A model generated the notes under the pieces. That model was given only the letters and a program-made list of their open reading frames with translations, ran no database searches and was not told where the DNA came from. Below, piece by piece: positions 7,454 to 11,083 of a DNA stretch of 11,083 bases. Source of the stretch: Rhodospirillaceae bacterium (GTDB lineage: Bacteria; Pseudomonadota; Alphaproteobacteria; Rhodospirillales; Magnetovibrionaceae); the NCBI GenBank assembly GCA_002401565.1, contig NVTL01000001.1:24127-35209 (forward strand), written 5' to 3'. Within the stretch, counting starts at the first letter, position 1. Every line of letters begins with the position of its first letter. Both the position numbers and the translations under genes were made by a program.

Positions 7454-9334
7454 ATGACGGAAACGACAGCCATTGTTGCTGATTATCAAATGTGGGTGTC
7501 GTTCGCCATCATCATTGGCGCCTTTAGCCTGTATGCGGTGGAAAAGGTCGCCATTGAAGTAACATCGCTTGGCGTGCTGTGTGCGCTGATGATGTTTTTT
7601 CATTTTTTTCCGGTTGTGAACACCGCTGGCGTCAATACTTTGTCGGCTGAAATCTTGCTGTCTGGCTTTGCCAATCCGGCGTTGATCACCGTATTGGCGT
7701 TGTTGGTGATTGGTCAAGGCATGGTGCGGACGGGGGTTTTAGATACCGCCGCACGCTTTATTTTGGGCAGTTGCGGGCCTCGGTCGTGGATTTCCATCAT
7801 GGCCGTACTGGTCACCGTAATGATTGTCAGTGGATTTTTGAACAATATTCCAGTCGTGGTGATATTCATTCCAATCATGCAGGCGTTGGCCGAACGTTTT
7901 GATTTGCCGCCGTCTAAATTGATGATGCCCTTAAGTTTTGCGGCCATTTTGGGCGGCATGACGACCTTGATCGGGTCCGGGTCAAACTTGTTGGTGAATT
8001 CGGCCCTGATCGGCATGAACGTCGAACCGTTTAGCTTTTTTGACTTCACCATTCCGGGGTTGGTTCTGGCGGTTTCGGGCTTGGTGTTTCTGTTGGTTGT
8101 GGCGCCGATTATTTTGCCCAAACGCGAAGGCATGGCGGCCACCTTGGCGGGCAATAATCCAGACGGAAAACAGTATATTGCTCAGGTTACGGTGGGCGAA
8201 GGCTCACATTTATTGGGCAAAAAAGCCGTGGGGGGCATTTTCCCCGCCTTAGGCCAAATGACCTTGCGCATGGTGCAGCGCGGCGAAGAAGCTCTGCTGC
8301 CCCCGTTTGAAGATTTTAAAGCCCGCATCGGGGACGTGTTTGTGGTCGCCGCCACCCGCAAAGAAATCGCCAACGAGCTGTCACGCGACGCCGAAGGTTT
8401 GTACCCCGGTATGGATGAGGACAGCAAAACTCAGGACGCCGAAAATGAAGACGAAGACCTTATGCCGTGGCATGGCGGGGAACGGGTGTTGGCCGAAGCC
8501 ATGGTACCGCCCGCGTCACGGATCATTGGGCAAACCCTGACGTTGGCAGGCTTTCGGTTTAAAACCCGGTGCATTGTTTTGGGGGTGCAACGCCGGTCGC
8601 GCATGATACGGGCTCAACTGACCGAAATTCGCCTGCAAGCCGGGGATGTTTTGTTGGTGCAGGGTTCTCCCGAAGACGTGCAAGCTCTGCGCGGTAATCA
8701 AGACGTCTTGTTGATTGAATGGTCGGCGGCTGAACTGCCCGCTCATCACCATGCCAAACCAGCGGCTTTGGTGTTGTTGAGCGTGGTGTTGGCGTCGGCA
8801 ACCGGATTTATGCCGATTGTTATTGCGGGCTTGACCGGGGCGGCAGCCATGGTGGCGTGGGAAGTTTTGAACATTCGCCAAGCCTTTCGCGCCGTCGATA
8901 CCAAGGTGCTGACGATGATTCCAGCGGCTTTGGCCATGGGCACGGCTATGCATGCGACAGGCGGCGCTCACTTTATCGCCAGTGGCGTGATGGGGGTGTT
9001 CGAAGGGGCCAGCACATGGATGGTTTTATCGATGTTTTTTATCACGTTGGTGGTGCTGACAAACGTCATCAGTTCGCAAGCCTTGGCCGTATTGTTTACG
9101 CCCATTGCTGTGGATTTAGCGATCAGCCTGAACGCCCCCATCGAAGCCTTTGCCGTGGCCGTTGTTTTTGCCGCAAACTGTTCCTTTGCTTCGCCTATTG
9201 GCTATCAGACCAATTTATTGGTGATGGCACCGGGGCATTATAAGTTCTCTGATTTTGCGCGCGCGGGCATTCCCTTAATTCTGATCATTTGGGCGGTCTT
9301 TAGTCTCTTTGTTCCATGGTATTATGGAATTTAA
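7454..9334 (+). CDS. SLC13/DASS-family anion permease with two RCK_C (TrkA-C) domains
   Basis: This inner-membrane secondary transporter belongs to the divalent anion:Na+ symporter (SLC13/CitT-ArsB superfamily) group. In bacteria, members with inserted RCK_C domains are often annotated as sulfate or other anion permeases. In the 626-residue product the N-terminal membrane half (about 13-222) includes the re-entrant/SNT-type motif TLIGSGSNLLVN (171-182). It is followed by a cytoplasmic insert with RCK_C 1 at about 240-311, an acidic linker at 320-335 and RCK_C 2 at about 344-422. The C-terminal membrane half (about 435-622) includes the second motif SFASPIGYQTNLLVMAPG (577-594). The length is usual for the class and both repeat motifs are intact. 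RCK_C domains bind small ligands in other channels and transporters, so ligand gating is plausible. Substrate cannot be assigned; sulfate is one possibility. A good AGGGG ribosome site precedes the ATG. Confidence 0.9.
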   Translation: MTETTAIVADYQMWVSFAIIIGAFSLYAVEKVAIEVTSLGVLCALMMFFHFFPVVNTAGVNTLSAEILLSGFANPALITVLALLVIGQGMVRTGVLDTAARFILGSCGPRSWISIMAVLVTVMIVSGFLNNIPVVVIFIPIMQALAERFDLPPSKLMMPLSFAAILGGMTTLIGSGSNLLVNSALIGMNVEPFSFFDFTIPGLVLAVSGLVFLLVVAPIILPKREGMAATLAGNNPDGKQYIAQVTVGEGSHLLGKKAVGGIFPALGQMTLRMVQRGEEALLPPFEDFKARIGDVFVVAATRKEIANELSRDAEGLYPGMDEDSKTQDAENEDEDLMPWHGGERVLAEAMVPPASRIIGQTLTLAGFRFKTRCIVLGVQRRSRMIRAQLTEIRLQAGDVLLVQGSPEDVQALRGNQDVLLIEWSAAELPAHHHAKPAALVLLSVVLASATGFMPIVIAGLTGAAAMVAWEVLNIRQAFRAVDTKVLTMIPAALAMGTAMHATGGAHFIASGVMGVFEGASTWMVLSMFFITLVVLTNVISSQALAVLFTPIAVDLAISLNAPIEAFAVAVVFAANCSFASPIGYQTNLLVMAPGHYKFSDFARAGIPLILIIWAVFSLFVPWYYGI

Positions 9335-9356
9335 CAGCTACATACATTCGTATGAC

Positions 9357-9384
9357 TTGATTGCTTGAGCCTGAATATTAATAT
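9357..9384 (+). promoter_or_regulatory. Possible promoter of the PAS-GGDEF gene
   Basis: A TTGATT (9357-9362), 16-base spacer and TAATAT (9379-9384) resemble sigma70 boxes, each matching four of six bases. They lie in the 109-base gap after the transporter gene, and the -10 overlaps the AT-rich palindrome ATATTAATAT (9375-9384). This is a weak match made by eye. Confidence 0.25.
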
Positions 9385-9443
9385 ACAAATAGCCATAAGA
9401 ACGCTGGACAAAGCCGTTCGACCATAAAATAAAGTGAGACCAC

Positions 9444-11083
9444 ATGGCGCCTGACCTCAATTCAAGTATTTATCATAATATTTTTTCCCATTCCCAAGCC
9501 ATGATTTGCGTTTTGGATTCTTACGGCACGGTTTTATTGGCGAATGAATCCGCTTGGAAAATGTTGAAATTGGACGGCGAGTCTGAACTTTTAAACACGT
9601 CTTGTGTGGACATGGTGCATTCCGATTATAAAAGCGTTTTTGAGTGTGGTTTAGATATTTTTGCCGCAGAACAAGAATTTTTCCCCCTTAAATTTGTCTG
9701 TGGCAATGGTGATGTTCTGGATATTGAAGCCATGTTTACGGCCCTTGACGATGACCAGTACATGTTGGAAGCCCGCAATATTACCGAACGCAAACGCACC
9801 GCCGAAAACTTAAAAGACCGCGAGCAACGTTTGCAGGGTATTTTGAATTCTGTTGCGGACGGCATCATTACCATCAATAAAAAAGGTAAAATGCTGTCGT
9901 TTAACAAAGCTGCGGAACGCATTTTTGGATATTCTAGCCAGGAAATTATGGGTCAAAACGTATCCGTATTGTTGCCCACAGAAGAATCCGCAAGCCACGA
10001 TCAATACCTTGAAAATTACAACACGTCGGGCGTAAAGAAAATCATAGATAAAAGAGACCGTGAAGTTTCCGGGATACGCAAGGATGGTACAGGATTCCCG
10101 ATGGAACTGACCGTTACGGAATTGCGCCATGGGACAAAACGGTATTTTACAGGCATCGTGCGCGACATCACCATGCGCAAAGACGCTGAAAATGCTCTGA
10201 AAAAAGCCCATGATGAATTGGAAATGCGGGTCGAAGAACGCACCCGTGAACTGACCCAAGAAATTTCCGAACGTCACCGCGCCGAAGACGGCCTGCGGTT
10301 GTCGGGCGAAGTTATCGAAAGCTTGGCCGAAGGCGTTGCCATCATCAATCAAGATTTTCTGATCACATCGGTTAATCCGGCCTTTTCCGTTATATCGGGA
10401 TACAGCCCCAAAGATTTATTGGGTCATTGTCCGATCAACCATGCGGCTTTGAGCAAAGGCGGGGCGCATTATGAACAAATGTGGGAAGGCCTGATCACGC
10501 GCGGCTGTTGGGACGGTGAGTTTTGGAACATACAAAAGGATGGCACACATTATGCCGAGCGTTTATCGGTTACGACCATCACCAATCCCGACGACGATGT
10601 GCGCCAGTTTGCGGCGATTATTTCCGACATTACCAAGCGTAAACAAGATGAAGAACGCATCCTTTACCAAGCCAACTATGACAATCTGACAAAATTGCCC
10701 AACCGCACCTTGTTCCATGATCGTTTGGAACAAGGCATCGTGAATATGCGCCGCAACAATAAAAGTTTGGGGTTGTTGTTTATCGATCTGGATGGTTTTA
10801 AGCTGGTCAATGATACCTTGGGCCATGACATGGGCGACATCTTGTTAAAAGAAGCCGCAACACGGTTATCTGAATGTGTGCGCGATGGCGATACCGTGGC
10901 CCGTTTGGGGGGGGATGAATTTACCATCATTATGCCCGGTCTTGACGAACACGTGAATGCGCCCATTGTTGCCCAACGCGTGTTGCAAGCCTTGTCCACA
11001 CCGTTTCTTTTGGGCGGCAATGAAACGTTTGTATCGGGATCAATCGGCATCGCCCTGTTCCCCGAAGACGCCGATAATGCGGC
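9444..11083 (+). CDS. PAS-PAS-PAS-GGDEF sensor diguanylate cyclase, 3' end missing
   Basis: The visible 546 residues encode a soluble sensor with no signal peptide or membrane segment. PAS 1 spans about 8-113 and ends ARNITERKR. PAS 2 spans about 128-243 and ends GIVRDITMRK. A predicted coiled coil covers 243-285. PAS 3 spans about 286-400 and ends SDITKRK. A GGDEF domain follows from about 408. The cyclase site is intact: FIDLDGFK (446-453) supplies metal ligand D448 and RLGGDEF (487-493) is the signature. An RxxD inhibitory site (R480-D483) lies five residues before GGDEF, so feedback inhibition by cyclic-di-GMP is expected. PAS 2 resembles FixL, with H185 in SHDQYL at the heme-ligand position. 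An EAL domain may follow beyond the right edge. I chose the ATG at 9444, with AAGTGAG upstream. The role is synthesis of cyclic-di-GMP in response to a signal, possibly oxygen or redox. Confidence 0.9.
   Translation, partial: MAPDLNSSIYHNIFSHSQAMICVLDSYGTVLLANESAWKMLKLDGESELLNTSCVDMVHSDYKSVFECGLDIFAAEQEFFPLKFVCGNGDVLDIEAMFTALDDDQYMLEARNITERKRTAENLKDREQRLQGILNSVADGIITINKKGKMLSFNKAAERIFGYSSQEIMGQNVSVLLPTEESASHDQYLENYNTSGVKKIIDKRDREVSGIRKDGTGFPMELTVTELRHGTKRYFTGIVRDITMRKDAENALKKAHDELEMRVEERTRELTQEISERHRAEDGLRLSGEVIESLAEGVAIINQDFLITSVNPAFSVISGYSPKDLLGHCPINHAALSKGGAHYEQMWEGLITRGCWDGEFWNIQKDGTHYAERLSVTTITNPDDDVRQFAAIISDITKRKQDEERILYQANYDNLTKLPNRTLFHDRLEQGIVNMRRNNKSLGLLFIDLDGFKLVNDTLGHDMGDILLKEAATRLSECVRDGDTVARLGGDEFTIIMPGLDEHVNAPIVAQRVLQALSTPFLLGGNETFVSGSIGIALFPEDADNA

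Noticed and set aside
9341..9354. Hairpin CATAC-ATTC-GTATG after the transporter gene as a terminator
   Set aside because: The stem is only 5 bp, AT-rich, and has no T-tract after it.
9810..10352. A 180-codon open frame on the minus strand opposite the PAS domains
   Set aside because: The plus-strand frame encodes clear PAS domains through the whole stretch; the antisense frame has no recognisable features.

Overview
The window reads as a chromosomal segment of an alphaproteobacterium, probably Rhodospirillales-like (Magnetospirillum/Terasakiella/Thalassospira type). This rests on the tight Ppx/GppA-RlmE pair, the guaB-rsmB pair, an SLC13 transporter carrying RCK_C domains, and a multi-PAS diguanylate cyclase. 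The lineage is an inference from gene content, not from a marker gene. Coding density is high: the longest gap between genes is 162 bases. I see no rRNA, tRNA, CRISPR array, insertion sequence or integrase.

Layout. (1) Bases 1-2660, minus strand: guaB (IMP dehydrogenase) followed 9 bases later by rsmB (16S rRNA m5C methyltransferase, cut by the left edge). A good sigma70-type promoter lies just upstream of guaB. (2) Bases 2823-4345, plus strand: two tandem, overlapping genes for exported proteins, each an FKBP peptidyl-prolyl isomerase fused to a C-terminal rhodanese domain. The second keeps the rhodanese cysteine and the first has lost it. They end at a hairpin terminator shared with the convergent rlmE. 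(3) Bases 4380-6157, minus strand: a short Ppx/GppA phosphatase and rlmE (23S rRNA Um2552 methyltransferase), overlapping by ATGA. (4) Bases 6291-9334, plus strand: an RsmJ-like 16S rRNA methyltransferase with a TTG start, a small DUF4870-type membrane protein, and an SLC13-family anion permease with two RCK_C domains. (5) Bases 9444-11083, plus strand: a PAS-PAS-PAS-GGDEF sensor cut by the right edge. Its second PAS resembles the heme PAS of FixL.

How the genes fit together. Most of the window is housekeeping: purine synthesis (GuaB), rRNA modification (RsmB, RlmE, RsmJ) and phosphate or alarmone turnover (Ppx/GppA). The least ordinary part is the FKBP-rhodanese pair, which looks like a periplasmic folding and sulfur-chemistry module built from an active/inactive duplicate. 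It sits between two minus-strand housekeeping blocks. The partial cyclic-di-GMP synthase, with a possible heme/O2-sensing PAS, is the second item of interest.
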